In this document: positions 55,682-64,000 of the stretch, one piece after another
How the letters are laid out: every line of letters begins with the position of its first letter
How positions within the stretch are numbered: position 1 is the stretch's first letter
Assembly: GCF_011043555.1 (NCBI RefSeq)
Contig: NZ_JAAKGS010000006.1
Coordinates: 62,001 to 126,000, forward strand
DNA from: Sphingobacterium sp. SGR-19
GTDB taxonomy: Bacteria; Bacteroidota; Bacteroidia; Sphingobacteriales; Sphingobacteriaceae
Direction: 5' to 3'
DNA: 64,000 nucleotides
Notes under the pieces: model-generated
Told to the model about the DNA's origin: nothing
The model's input: only the letters and a program-made list of their open reading frames with translations
Database searches by the model: none
Made by a program: the position numbers and the translations under genes

Positions 55682-56229
55682 CTATCATTCAACGTATAGC
55701 TCCGCTTAAACTGGAAGATCAAAAAAAGTTATCGGAACTTTTTGAAGAAATAGAATTTGATAAACAGCAGCGCATCATAGAAGCTGGTAAGAACTCCCAT
55801 TACTTGTACTTTCTGAAAACAGGATCCTGTCGGATATTTTATTATAAAGAGGAACGCGAAGTCATTTTAGATTTTGCCTTTCCGGGTGACGTCTTGATAT
55901 CTTTAAACAGCTATGTACATGGCAAACCAGGTTATGAAACGATACAATCCCTTGAACCGGTAACAGCATATCGTATAAATACGTCCCAATTACAATCTCT
56001 TTTTGCCAATACCCTCGGTATAGCTAATTGGGGCAGAAAACTTGCCGAAGTAGAAACATTAAAAATCGAGTATAGGTTGATGTCAAAACTCTTTAAAACG
56101 GCGGCTGAGAGCTATCAAGAATTGTTAGACCGCGCTCCGGAACTCGTTAATCAAATTAAATTGGGGTTTATCGCTTCCTATTTAGGTATATCACAGGTTA
56201 CTTTGAGTAGAATTCGCGCAAAGCAATGA
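55669..56229 (+). CDS. Crp/Fnr-type cyclic-nucleotide-domain regulator
   Basis: 186 residues from MDALTIIQRIAPL. Cyclic-nucleotide-binding fold (~10-120; ILDFAFPGDVLIS) and a C-terminal helical region with GFIASYLGISQVTLSRIRAK, a winged-helix recognition helix. No iron-sulfur cysteines of Fnr. Many Bacteroidota homologues do not bind cAMP; ligand unknown. Overlaps lpxH, so likely co-transcribed. Confidence 0.88.
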   Translation: MDALTIIQRIAPLKLEDQKKLSELFEEIEFDKQQRIIEAGKNSHYLYFLKTGSCRIFYYKEEREVILDFAFPGDVLISLNSYVHGKPGYETIQSLEPVTAYRINTSQLQSLFANTLGIANWGRKLAEVETLKIEYRLMSKLFKTAAESYQELLDRAPELVNQIKLGFIASYLGISQVTLSRIRAKQ

Positions 56230-56234
56230 TGCCC

Positions 56235-56242
56235 TAAATTTG
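56235..56242 (+). promoter_or_regulatory. Promoter -7 element for the histidine kinase gene
   Basis: TAAATTTG, exact match, just after the regulator stop and 9 bases before the first ATG of the kinase. Confidence 0.45.
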
Positions 56243-56251
56243 CTTCGGAAG

Positions 56252-57721
56252 ATGCTATACAGAAATTTTGCACGCATGACCAAAAATAGCTTCAGCAATA
56301 TCCCCCGAGATATAGCGTTGCGTCTACTTGCTACGCTATGCTTTTTTATACTTCTACTTCTACAATACAAGCTCATATCAAGTTCTTATCATATTGAAAG
56401 CCGTGAAATTGCGCAGAAAGAGAAAAATGTCATCAAGCATCTCTATGGGGAGGCAATCATTAATGACAAACTATATCCGGGAGGTCAAAACGTGTTTGAC
56501 AATTCGTTGAATAAAGAGCGTCTCATGGATTTAGAACACCTGTATAAAACAAATAGACTAATGTTTAATGATTCCATACGTCTGATCACTAAACATATTC
56601 TGGAAGAATTGACCGCAGCATCCAATATGGATTCCGTGATGTCCGCTATTCTGAAATCAATCCACCTAGATCTGGAAAAATATGGTTATGCAATAACACT
56701 CGATGAAATTTCGATCTCATTCGATGGTAAAAACTATATCGATCTAACGATTTGGAATGACGTTCTTCTACCCATTTGTATTGATGGGAACGAGCGTTAT
56801 ATCAGTCCAAACGAGGTAGTTTCCAATATTTCAGTTTCTTCTTATATGCCCTATAGCTATGGCGTAAAATTTACCCTTTACGGACTAAACCTTTCACAAA
56901 ATTTCGCGGTTTTTAAGAAGATATTCCCACTTTTTCTTCTAACGGCTATTTGTACATTTATTATTTTGACAACCTATACTTTAACCTTTCGGCGTTGGCA
57001 GAAGCAGAAAAAACTAAATGAAGTCACACAGGATTTCTTGAGTAGCATTACCCATGAATTTAAAACACCTATATCATCCATATCCGTTTCCGTCAAAAAC
57101 CTAATACGAGAAACAAAATCTTACAACAACACGCACGTCACACAAAGCATTGCGGTCATCGAAAGGCAATCTAAACGAATTGATCAATTAGTAGATCAAG
57201 CTATTGGCATATCGATGTTCGACCCCAGCAATGTTCGTAAGGAACATCGTAACCTGGTCGAAGATATAGAAAATAGTTTGCATGATTTGCGTTTAAAATA
57301 TATACATCATTCGCATGTTGACATAAAATTTGAGACCGATATAAAGGACTTTTTTATAAGTTATGATTTTTTTTATCTTACAACAGCCATAAACAATCTT
57401 ATTGAGAACGGCATAAAACATAACAATAGTACGGATAAAGAAGTAACAATACGGCTTAGAGAAACAAAGGCAAACGTTTTGCTAGAAATTTCCGATAATG
57501 GTGAGGGAATACCACGAGAAGAGCAACAGCACGTCTTTCATAAGTTTTATCAGGGCAGAAAAGGCAAAGAAAAAGGTGGCCTAGGCCTAGGGCTATATTA
57601 TGTTGATCAAATGATAAAAACCCATCAATGGAAGCAAGAAATACATCTGCGTGATACACGGGGAACGGAGATTCGGATCATCATTCCCAAAACGATAAGA
57701 AAAACGAAGGATGAAAGGTAA
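56252..57721 (+). CDS. Sensor histidine kinase
   Basis: 489 residues from the ATG at 56252; an ATG eight codons on (56276, MTKNSFSNIPRD) is also possible and fits the promoter position better. First membrane span ~20-40, a sensor region of ~180 residues outside, second span ~223-245, then the dimerisation domain with phospho-His268 in SSITHEFKTPI, and the ATP-binding domain with NLIENGIKHN, DNGEGIP and GGLGLGLYYV. Its stop overlaps the response regulator start by 11 bases. Confidence 0.94.
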   Translation: MLYRNFARMTKNSFSNIPRDIALRLLATLCFFILLLLQYKLISSSYHIESREIAQKEKNVIKHLYGEAIINDKLYPGGQNVFDNSLNKERLMDLEHLYKTNRLMFNDSIRLITKHILEELTAASNMDSVMSAILKSIHLDLEKYGYAITLDEISISFDGKNYIDLTIWNDVLLPICIDGNERYISPNEVVSNISVSSYMPYSYGVKFTLYGLNLSQNFAVFKKIFPLFLLTAICTFIILTTYTLTFRRWQKQKKLNEVTQDFLSSITHEFKTPISSISVSVKNLIRETKSYNNTHVTQSIAVIERQSKRIDQLVDQAIGISMFDPSNVRKEHRNLVEDIENSLHDLRLKYIHHSHVDIKFETDIKDFFISYDFFYLTTAINNLIENGIKHNNSTDKEVTIRLRETKANVLLEISDNGEGIPREEQQHVFHKFYQGRKGKEKGGLGLGLYYVDQMIKTHQWKQEIHLRDTRGTEIRIIIPKTIRKTKDER

Positions 57722-58403
57722 GTTGTTATTGATAGAAGACGACCAAGATCTCGGTCAAGAAGTGAAAAATTATTTGAATGCAGTGGGGTTTACGACGCAG
57801 TTAGTACCAAGCAGCTTTGGAGCCTTAGAATACTGCAAAGTAAACGACTACGATTTACTATTAGTCGACATTCATTTGCCGGGAAAGGATGGCTTCGAAC
57901 TCGTCGAGAGCATCCGTAAAATAAAGCCACATGTACACTTTCTGTTTCTGACGGCGAGAAATCAAAAAACAAGTCGGTTGAAAGGATTGAAATTAGGTGC
58001 TGCGGATTATATCACAAAGCCGTTTGACGTTGAAGAGCTAGCTTGGCGTATCCATAATATCTTGAATCGACATCAAGGATCGACGCGGGATGAATTGAAG
58101 GTAAGTGATATTTACCTCCGCAATAACACTATGGAATTGGTGATCGATGACAGCAAGGTATATAAACTCACTGCACGTGAATTTGAACTATGGAAATATC
58201 TGTTGGAGCATGTGGAGCAAGTATTAAAGCGAGAAGATATTTTGATCAGTGTGTGGGGTGACAACGATTATTTTCTCGGCCGCAGCTTAGATGTTTTTAT
58301 TAGTCGGATTCGCAAGATTTTACGGCATTCAAAATTTTTGACTTTAGATACTGTTTTTAAAGTAGGTTTCATTTTAAAGCAAAAAAACGGGCACGTACGC
58401 TGA
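57711..58403 (+). CDS. OmpR-family response regulator
   Basis: 230 residues. Receiver domain with acidic pocket Asp10/Asp11, phospho-Asp53 in LLVDIHLPGKDG, Thr81 and Lys103; C-terminal winged-helix DNA-binding domain (~130-228) with YKLTAREFELWKYLL and LGRSLDVFISRIRK. Partner of the overlapping histidine kinase. Its last codons overlap a terminator-type hairpin of the convergent SusD gene. Confidence 0.95.
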   Translation: MKGKLLLIEDDQDLGQEVKNYLNAVGFTTQLVPSSFGALEYCKVNDYDLLLVDIHLPGKDGFELVESIRKIKPHVHFLFLTARNQKTSRLKGLKLGAADYITKPFDVEELAWRIHNILNRHQGSTRDELKVSDIYLRNNTMELVIDDSKVYKLTAREFELWKYLLEHVEQVLKREDILISVWGDNDYFLGRSLDVFISRIRKILRHSKFLTLDTVFKVGFILKQKNGHVR

Positions 58404-58418
58404 AGTACCTACCCGTTT
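58382..58418 (-). terminator. Terminator of the SusC/SusD operon, overlapping the response regulator end
   Basis: AAACGGG (58385-58391) pairs with CCCGTTT (58412-58418), with an inner GTAC/GTAC stem; on the minus strand TTTTTTT follows directly, a full terminator for susD. It overlaps the last six codons of the response regulator. Confidence 0.85.
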
Positions 58419-58447
58419 CCGTTCGTAACCATCCTATTCTTATTTCT

Positions 58448-60082
58448 TTAATAGCCGGGATTCTGTTGCAAGTTAGGATTGATGGCCAGCTGAGTCTGTG
58501 GAATGGGGAACAATTCCTTCTGCTCATCATTTGTCGCTTCATGATCCCACCAAGATCCGGTTATAAATGTACCGAAACGGATCAAATCCGTCCTACGCTT
58601 ACCTTCGAAGATAAACTCCCGTCCTCTTTCGGCAAGAAGTTCCTCAAGGGTTAGGTTCGCAGTGGTATATTTATTCGCATTCCAGCTGGCAGCATCAAAG
58701 GCGCGCTCTTTCGACTCGTTGATTAAATCAACAGCTTCTTGATCAGCGGTGCCGCCATTCTTACGCATGAGTGCCTCAGCCTTATTGAAATATATTTCGG
58801 TTAAGCGATAAATAATATAATCGTTTTCCTGATAGTTCTCGTCGCTTAAACGTCCCGACTTATATTTATGGAACCTCGCACCTGAGTTTTCTTCTCCTTC
58901 GGCCATAGAGCCTTCTGAACTCATGTCGCCCTCACTTTCTCGGCGGATGGAGTTCACATAGACCAGATCTCGTCCTGCATACTCTTCCGTTCCTTTTACC
59001 GGTGTTTGCGTTCCATATTTATACTGCGGCCCAAAGAGAAACCAATCCTGTTTGCGCAGATCACTCTCCTGATAAGCATCAAAGGCTGTCGGGATTACGA
59101 CGAACGCATTCCAGCCACCATACCCTACATCCAACACCTCTTTCATATAGTCATAGCTCATGTAGAAACCTCCCCAATCAAAAGTAAAACCTCCTTTGCG
59201 ACTAAACTGGAATTGGAAAAGTGCTTCGGGGTTTGCACTATTCGTATTGCTAAAGATGGCATTAATATCTGCGGATAATTGAGGGACTCCTCCAATACCA
59301 CCCCCCGCTCCGGAGATTACTTTTTCCGAGGCGTTTATACATTCATCCCACATGGCCGTACCGGACCACTTCTCGGCATTTAGGTATAACTCCGAAAGCA
59401 TGGCATATCCTGCTGCCTTGTTTACTTTACCCACCGTTTCCGCAGATAAATTCGGCAACTTTTCCACTGCCGCTTCAAGCTCCGTCTTTACAAAGTCAAA
59501 GACTTCCGCACGAGGTCTGGTTTCCGGGTTCAAGGGAACGTCGGCAACTTCTGTAGCAATGGGAACATTGCCCCACATATCTATAATGCGCATGTAATGA
59601 TAGGCTCGCAATACCTTCAGCTGGGCGATTACTTCATCCATCTCTTCTTGTGCCATTCCGACGGCTTCCATATCGAGTGCTTCAATATCGCTTAAAGCAT
59701 TATTGATAAAACCAACTCCGGTCCACATCAATTCCCAAGCGGTCCTCATCCGGTTCTCATTATCGGTCCATGTATGATAATGCAACCGGAAATGGTCTCC
59801 GCCATCATACCCGTGACGACCTTTTTGGGGCCAAGCCACTTGATCTGCTGCCAATTCCGAATGATAATAAAAGCCATTCCCGCCAGTCGGTGCCAGCCAA
59901 GCCTGCATATGTGTAAATGGTCGCAATGCTGCCTGCATGACCTCCAATTTATTTTTGTAAAAACTATCTTCTTCTAGGTCACTGTAAAGATTTTCCTCCA
60001 AATTTGTGCAGCCAGAGAATCCGGTCGTTGCTATCAAGGTCGCGACCGCAAATCGTATCGTATGTATTTTAAATATTCTCAT
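58448..60082 (-). CDS. SusD/RagB-family outer-membrane lipoprotein
   Basis: 544 residues from MRIFKIHTIR; lipobox GFSGC. Binds the substrate and closes over the SusC channel. The TPR-type helices (e.g. VIAQLKVLRAYHYMRIIDMWGNVP) and the C-terminal end NPNLQQNPGY are typical. Starts 11 bases after the susC stop. No glycoside hydrolase is next to it, so the substrate cannot be predicted. Confidence 0.95.
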   Translation of the reverse strand: MRIFKIHTIRFAVATLIATTGFSGCTNLEENLYSDLEEDSFYKNKLEVMQAALRPFTHMQAWLAPTGGNGFYYHSELAADQVAWPQKGRHGYDGGDHFRLHYHTWTDNENRMRTAWELMWTGVGFINNALSDIEALDMEAVGMAQEEMDEVIAQLKVLRAYHYMRIIDMWGNVPIATEVADVPLNPETRPRAEVFDFVKTELEAAVEKLPNLSAETVGKVNKAAGYAMLSELYLNAEKWSGTAMWDECINASEKVISGAGGGIGGVPQLSADINAIFSNTNSANPEALFQFQFSRKGGFTFDWGGFYMSYDYMKEVLDVGYGGWNAFVVIPTAFDAYQESDLRKQDWFLFGPQYKYGTQTPVKGTEEYAGRDLVYVNSIRRESEGDMSSEGSMAEGEENSGARFHKYKSGRLSDENYQENDYIIYRLTEIYFNKAEALMRKNGGTADQEAVDLINESKERAFDAASWNANKYTTANLTLEELLAERGREFIFEGKRRTDLIRFGTFITGSWWDHEATNDEQKELFPIPQTQLAINPNLQQNPGY

Positions 60083-60093
60083 GATTCCTTCCA

Positions 60094-63000
60094 TTAAAAG
60101 CCAATATTCACCCCAAATGCCCAAGATTGTGTTCTCGGATAAAAGCCCCTTGAGTCAATCCCGGCATCGAATCCGGTATCTTGTAGTTCTGGATCCAATC
60201 CAGAGTAGGATGTGATGGTAGCCAAATTTCTACCGGTTAGATAAACATAAAGATTTCTGACATGTTCGCTTTTCAGACTGACGTTATATCCCAAGGTAAC
60301 ATTATCAATCTTGACAAATGAGCCATTTTCCAAGTAATAGTCTGAGTACTGCGGATCGTCGTCTAACCGATCGTGCTTGCCGAAAGCAGATTCAAGAACA
60401 TTATTGGGCAACCATTTTTTGTTCCCAAAGAACATGTCTGCTGTATTCAGAATATCATATTTAAATTTACCGCGGAGGAATACCGTCAAATCAAATCCCT
60501 TATAACTAACCCGGTTACCCAAAGATGCCTGAAATTTGGGCACTCCATTTCCGATATACGTCAAATCATCATTATTCATGTCTCCCGCATGTGCAGTAGA
60601 TCCGTCCGCTTTATAAAACAGCCATTTCCCAGCATCATCATAGCCGGCAAAGCGTTTTCCGTAAAAAGACCCAATTTCTCCCCCCTCTTCCAAGCGAATT
60701 GCGGAGCCTAAGTTACCTGGAGAAGGAAGACCGCCAAATTCTAAATAATCGCTTTGGAAGACATCACTAGACAGCTTTGTCAATTCATTCTGTTGATAAT
60801 TGCCGGTAAAATCGATCTGCCAATGTACGTTGTCATTTCTAATCGGCGAACCACTCAGCTGCAATTCGATTCCCTTGTTAACAACTTCGCCTACGTTGTA
60901 CCAGATGGTTGACTGTCCGTAAGATGGTTGTTGCGCACGATACTCATACAGCAAATCAGAAGTTTTCCGGTGGTATACATCAAGCGCACCGGTCACCCTA
61001 TTGTTGAACAAACCGAAGTCGACGCCGATATTCGTTTCCGCTTTCTGTTCCCAACGCAAATCAGGGTTTGGGTTACGGGAAAGTCCGTAGGTTTGATAAT
61101 AAATACCACCTTGTGGGTACACACCGCCGGTTCCCAATGTAATTAACGAAAGGTAGTTTGGAATACCTTGATTACCCGTTACCCCATAACCTACACGTAA
61201 CTTCAGGTCATTAATCACTTCTTTGTTGGTAAAGAATTCCTCATTGGAGATATTCCAACCCGCCGAGACCGCAGGGAAGTTACCCCATTTATTATTCGCA
61301 CCAAATCTGGACGAACCCTCACGGCGTAAGATCGCCGTAACAAAGTACCTATCAGCATAATTATAGTTCACGCGACCAAAGAATGCGATCAGTGTATTGT
61401 CTTCTTTAAACGACCCCATGGTGGGCCGTGGCAACTGATCATTCGTAAGCGCGGTTCCAGATCCAAAGTTCCAATCCAGAAAACCATCGGTGGTGAATCC
61501 GTTATTAGACATATCAAACCATTCCGCTGTAGCATACTGATAGCTATAACCCAATAGACCTGTTATGGTGTGCAGGTCATTAAAAGTCTTATTATAATCA
61601 ATCGTGCTCTCGAATGTCTTGGTCCAGTTCAACTCATTGCGTTTATAAGCATAAGCCATCCCTTGATATTCCGAAGTAAGTCGCTGGTCCCAATCTTCCG
61701 TAGAACGATACTGACGATCATTCCAGTTATCGCGGACATAGGATCCAAAGGCAGAAACACTCAGTTCATCCAAAATCTGGTATTTGAGACGGGCATTGCC
61801 CGAGAAAGTTTGTTGTGCCCGGTCATTGATACGATGTGCCAATCGGCTCATCGGGTTATAGTTATTGTATTCCTGCGTCTGATAAAAAGATCCGTCTTCA
61901 TTGTAAATAGGGGCGGTTGGATTACGTTGTACAGCCTGTTCGAAATCTGGAACATTTTCTGAATCGTCGTCCTTCCGGCCACCCAATAAGTCGGCCTTAG
62001 CGAAATTAGCGGCAATATTCGCAGACAACGTCAATCGGTCGTTAAGTCCTGTCTGATTAAAATTAATCCGGCCTCCAAACTGATCTTTACTGTTCGATTT
62101 GGCAATACCCTGTGCCTGTTCATAGTTAAAGGAAGCCCGATAAGTTGAATTTTCCCCACCACCACTGGCTATAAAATTATGGAAATGCGAAAAATTATTT
62201 TTGTTTATTAATTCACTGTAAAGATCGGTGTCAGATCCTAAGTCATACGATGGTCGGTTCAGTCCGTCAATTACTTTTTCACGAAATTGTGTTGCGTTCA
62301 GCATAGTAGGTCTACGGTTCACGATTTCGGATTGCCCATAGGTCAAATATTCAAATTGTGGTGTACCAGCCTTTCCTTTTTTAGTCGTTACCAGAATTAC
62401 GCCACCATTTCCCCGGGTGCCATAAATAGCTGCTGCCGACCCGTCTTTCAGTACGTCGATCGATTCAATATCTCCCTGCTTGACTAAGTCCAGGTTCCCT
62501 CCAGGAATCCCATCAATGACAATGAGTGGGCTATTCGTCCCTTTCATAGAGGCCATACCTCTTAATTGGATATTCGTCGCAGAATTTGGATTACTCCCCT
62601 GAGCACGTGTAATATTCAACCCTGCCACTTTACCCTGAACAAGCTCCATTGGGTTTCTCATTCCTCCTCGGTTGAAATCCTCTTCTTTGACCGAGGCAAC
62701 CGCAGAGGTAATTTCCTTCCGTCGCTGTGTACCATAACCGACGACCACGACCTCATCCAATATTTCTTCATCGGAAGTTAACCTAATCTGGATCGTGGTT
62801 TCTCGCACAGTCACCTCTTGGGTAGAAAAACCAATGAAACGAACTTGCAGTACGTCACCAATTTCCGCTGGAATTTCAAAGTTACCCTTATCATCCGTTT
62901 GCGTAGCGACATCCTCTCCTTTCACGTTGACGGTTACTCCTGAAAGTGGAGCTCCTGTAGATGTGTTCCGTACAGTACCCGTAATGATTTGTTGCTGAGT

Positions 63001-63141
63001 AGTTGAAGTTATTATTTCTGTTGCATCCTGATATGGTTTATGCGCTGCATAACCATAGTTGCAAGTCATCAAAGCAAAGCATAGCATACTGCCTTTTACG
63101 AAACCTGTCCGACACCTGTTTGAACTGTAATTGTTTAGCAT
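60094..63141 (-). CDS. SusC/RagA-family TonB-dependent receptor
   Basis: 1015 residues. Signal peptide (~1-33), carboxypeptidase-like domain (ITGTVRNTSTGAPLSGVTV, ~54-72 onward), TonB-box region followed by the plug with EVVVVGYGTQRRKE (about residue 131-144), then a 22-strand barrel; ends in the aromatic strand SWAFGVNIGF. Imports oligosaccharides or other nutrients with the SusD partner. Confidence 0.96.
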   Translation of the reverse strand: MLNNYSSNRCRTGFVKGSMLCFALMTCNYGYAAHKPYQDATEIITSTTQQQIITGTVRNTSTGAPLSGVTVNVKGEDVATQTDDKGNFEIPAEIGDVLQVRFIGFSTQEVTVRETTIQIRLTSDEEILDEVVVVGYGTQRRKEITSAVASVKEEDFNRGGMRNPMELVQGKVAGLNITRAQGSNPNSATNIQLRGMASMKGTNSPLIVIDGIPGGNLDLVKQGDIESIDVLKDGSAAAIYGTRGNGGVILVTTKKGKAGTPQFEYLTYGQSEIVNRRPTMLNATQFREKVIDGLNRPSYDLGSDTDLYSELINKNNFSHFHNFIASGGGENSTYRASFNYEQAQGIAKSNSKDQFGGRINFNQTGLNDRLTLSANIAANFAKADLLGGRKDDDSENVPDFEQAVQRNPTAPIYNEDGSFYQTQEYNNYNPMSRLAHRINDRAQQTFSGNARLKYQILDELSVSAFGSYVRDNWNDRQYRSTEDWDQRLTSEYQGMAYAYKRNELNWTKTFESTIDYNKTFNDLHTITGLLGYSYQYATAEWFDMSNNGFTTDGFLDWNFGSGTALTNDQLPRPTMGSFKEDNTLIAFFGRVNYNYADRYFVTAILRREGSSRFGANNKWGNFPAVSAGWNISNEEFFTNKEVINDLKLRVGYGVTGNQGIPNYLSLITLGTGGVYPQGGIYYQTYGLSRNPNPDLRWEQKAETNIGVDFGLFNNRVTGALDVYHRKTSDLLYEYRAQQPSYGQSTIWYNVGEVVNKGIELQLSGSPIRNDNVHWQIDFTGNYQQNELTKLSSDVFQSDYLEFGGLPSPGNLGSAIRLEEGGEIGSFYGKRFAGYDDAGKWLFYKADGSTAHAGDMNNDDLTYIGNGVPKFQASLGNRVSYKGFDLTVFLRGKFKYDILNTADMFFGNKKWLPNNVLESAFGKHDRLDDDPQYSDYYLENGSFVKIDNVTLGYNVSLKSEHVRNLYVYLTGRNLATITSYSGLDPELQDTGFDAGIDSRGFYPRTQSWAFGVNIGF

Positions 63142-63251
63142 ATTAATATAGTTTATTGTCAGCTGCTACATAGATAATCCGGTTTTATCTTTGTATAAAT
63201 ACTCAAGTCTATAAATTGTAGCAATAAAGTTACAGCGTTTCGCATGCAGAC

Positions 63252-63269
63252 TTGTTAATGAGTTGTTAA
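63252..63269 (-). promoter_or_regulatory. Direct repeats upstream of susC, candidate response-regulator site
   Basis: TTGTTAA occurs twice (63252-63258 and 63263-63269), 11 bases apart, i.e. one helical turn; this is the arrangement that OmpR-type regulators bind. It lies about 110 bases upstream of susC, and a near-match to the -7 element (TAACTTTA, 63225-63232 on the minus strand) is 20 bases downstream. Confidence 0.4.
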
Positions 63270-63294
63270 CGATCTCGAAATCTAGCTGTTCTTA

Positions 63295-63318
63295 CTCTAG
63301 CTCTAGCTCTACCTCTAT
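63295..63318. repeat. Short tandem repeat, four CTCTAN units
   Basis: CTCTAG CTCTAG CTCTAC CTCTAT in tandem, between susC and the SMR exporter. May vary in copy number by slippage; it does not lie in a gene. Confidence 0.6.
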
Positions 63319-63388
63319 TTCTTTTTTATCATTTGTAAAAAGAATTCTCGTGTAGTGTTCAGATATTTGTAGTCAACAATAAAAAGCT

Positions 63389-63718
63389 ATGAATTGGATT
63401 ATATTGATTATCGCAGGATTATTTGAAGTTGGGTTTACGTCTTGCTTAGGAAAAGCGAAACACACTACGGGGACCGAAATGTACCTTTGGTATGGTGGTT
63501 TTGGCGTATGCCTAACAGTGAGCATGCTACTGCTGATGAAAGCGACCCAGGCGCTGCCGCTAGGAACGGCTTATGCTGTCTGGACAGGGATTGGCGCAGT
63601 GGGAACTGTCCTGGTTGGCATTTTTATATTTAAAGAGCCAACTGACTTTTGGCGTGTATTTTTCATTTTTACATTGATCGCTTCGATTATCGGCCTCAAG
63701 GTAGTTTCCACACATTAA
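63389..63718 (+). CDS. SMR-family exporter, SugE/Gdx-like
   Basis: 109 residues, four membrane helices. The central Glu13 (AGLFEVGF) couples proton movement, and LPLGTAYAVWTGIGAVG in helix 3 is the SugE/Gdx pattern (guanidinium exporters) rather than EmrE. The position after Glu13 where SugE has Trp16 is Phe here. No guanidine riboswitch was recognised upstream. Functions probably as an antiparallel dimer. Confidence 0.9.
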   Translation: MNWIILIIAGLFEVGFTSCLGKAKHTTGTEMYLWYGGFGVCLTVSMLLLMKATQALPLGTAYAVWTGIGAVGTVLVGIFIFKEPTDFWRVFFIFTLIASIIGLKVVSTH

Positions 63719-63733
63719 TACCAAAAAAAAATG

Positions 63734-63741
63734 TACTTTTG
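63734..63741 (+). promoter_or_regulatory. Promoter -7 element for prfA
   Basis: TACTTTTG, exact match, 51 bases before the prfA ATG at 63793 and 21 bases before an alternative in-frame ATG (63763). Confidence 0.5.
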
Positions 63742-63792
63742 TGCCTAGTAAAAACGGAAAATATGTTTCCGTTATCAAGAGCATTATGCACT

Positions 63793-64000
63793 ATGTTAGA
63801 GAAACTACAAGCTATAAAAGAGCGGTGGGAAGAGGTAGAAGCTGAATTAAGCAAGCCCGAAACCATCAATGATATGAAACGTTTTGCCAAGTTGAACAAG
63901 GAGTATAAGGACTTGGGTAAAATTGTGGAGCAATATCATATCTATAAGAATATCGTTAGTAATATAGAGACCAATAAAGATATACTCGCCAATGAAAAAG
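63793..64000 (+). CDS. prfA: Peptide chain release factor 1, N-terminal part (cut by window edge)
   Basis: The first 69 codons are visible: MLEKLQAIKERWEEVEAEL, then MKRFAKLNKEYKDLGKIVEQY, the N-terminal helical domain of class I release factors. The match to RF1 rather than RF2 rests on the start and on the absence of a programmed frameshift site in this part. An in-frame ATG ten codons upstream exists but gives an atypical extension. Confidence 0.9.
   Translation, partial: MLEKLQAIKERWEEVEAELSKPETINDMKRFAKLNKEYKDLGKIVEQYHIYKNIVSNIETNKDILANEK

Noticed and set aside
63295..63318. CTCTAN repeats as a CRISPR or regulatory array
   Set aside because: Units are 6 bases with no spacers; just a short tandem repeat.

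Overview
This window looks like chromosomal DNA of a Bacteroidota bacterium, most likely family Sphingobacteriaceae (Sphingobacterium/Pedobacter relatives; the family is an inference). The signs are a SusC/SusD pair, a GLPGLI protein behind an outer-membrane barrel, an IPExxxVDY-type protein, an arginine operon with an ArgF'-type (acyl-ornithine) carbamoyltransferase, almost no Shine-Dalgarno sequences, and promoters of the Bacteroidota type (TTTG or TTG, about 19 bases, then TAnnTTTG). No tRNA, rRNA, CRISPR array, prophage or insertion sequence was seen. The DNA is largely core genome with a few accessory loci.

Layout. 1-4.6 kb: tail of a short-chain dehydrogenase, an exported alpha/beta hydrolase, PlsC acyltransferase, and a membrane glycosyltransferase overlapping an LPG-synthase/AglD-type membrane protein. 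4.9-7.4 kb: ruvC, an unrecognised 348-residue protein with a possible kinase-like core, a 430-base gap with a short hairpin-bearing ORF, and an Lrp/AsnC regulator. 7.4-12.3 kb: arginine operon argD-argF'-argB-proC-argE (minus strand), ending in a 52-base perfect palindrome shared with the Lrp gene. 12.4-27.5 kb: a single minus-strand ribosomal block, rplC to rplQ, including secY, map, infA and rpoA, with its own promoter, a second promoter before infA, an internal terminator before rpsH and stem-loops in most wide gaps. 27.7-36.0 kb (minus): CoA-binding protein, serine hydrolase, pyruvate dehydrogenase E2 and E1-alpha, hisS, rnc, fabF, acpP.

36.3-45.3 kb: an IPExxxVDY-type protein, pyk, an outer-membrane barrel plus GLPGLI pair, an MmcQ/YjbR protein, a thioredoxin-fold protein lacking its second cysteine, and dnaK behind a candidate sigma-54-type promoter. 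45.3-52.5 kb: a small exported protein, a sugar nucleotidyltransferase, a HerA-like ATPase (DUF853), a small proline-tailed protein, a SulP anion transporter followed by a beta-carbonic anhydrase (probably a bicarbonate/CO2 unit), and an exported C1 cysteine peptidase. 52.6-58.4 kb: lipoprotein prolyl oligopeptidase, lpxH, a Crp/Fnr-like regulator, and a histidine kinase/OmpR-type response regulator pair. 58.4-63.1 kb: a SusD/SusC glycan or nutrient uptake pair convergent with the two-component genes. 63.4-64 kb: a SugE/Gdx-type SMR exporter and the start of prfA.

The items most worth a second look are the kinase-like hypothetical protein, the hairpin/short-ORF leader before the Lrp gene, the substrate-determining residue of ArgF' (Val90), the unusual upstream region of dnaK, the internal terminator and hairpins of the ribosomal block, several promoters that sit almost on their start codons, and the barrel/GLPGLI pair. 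Nothing in the window is a clearly new defence or mobile system.
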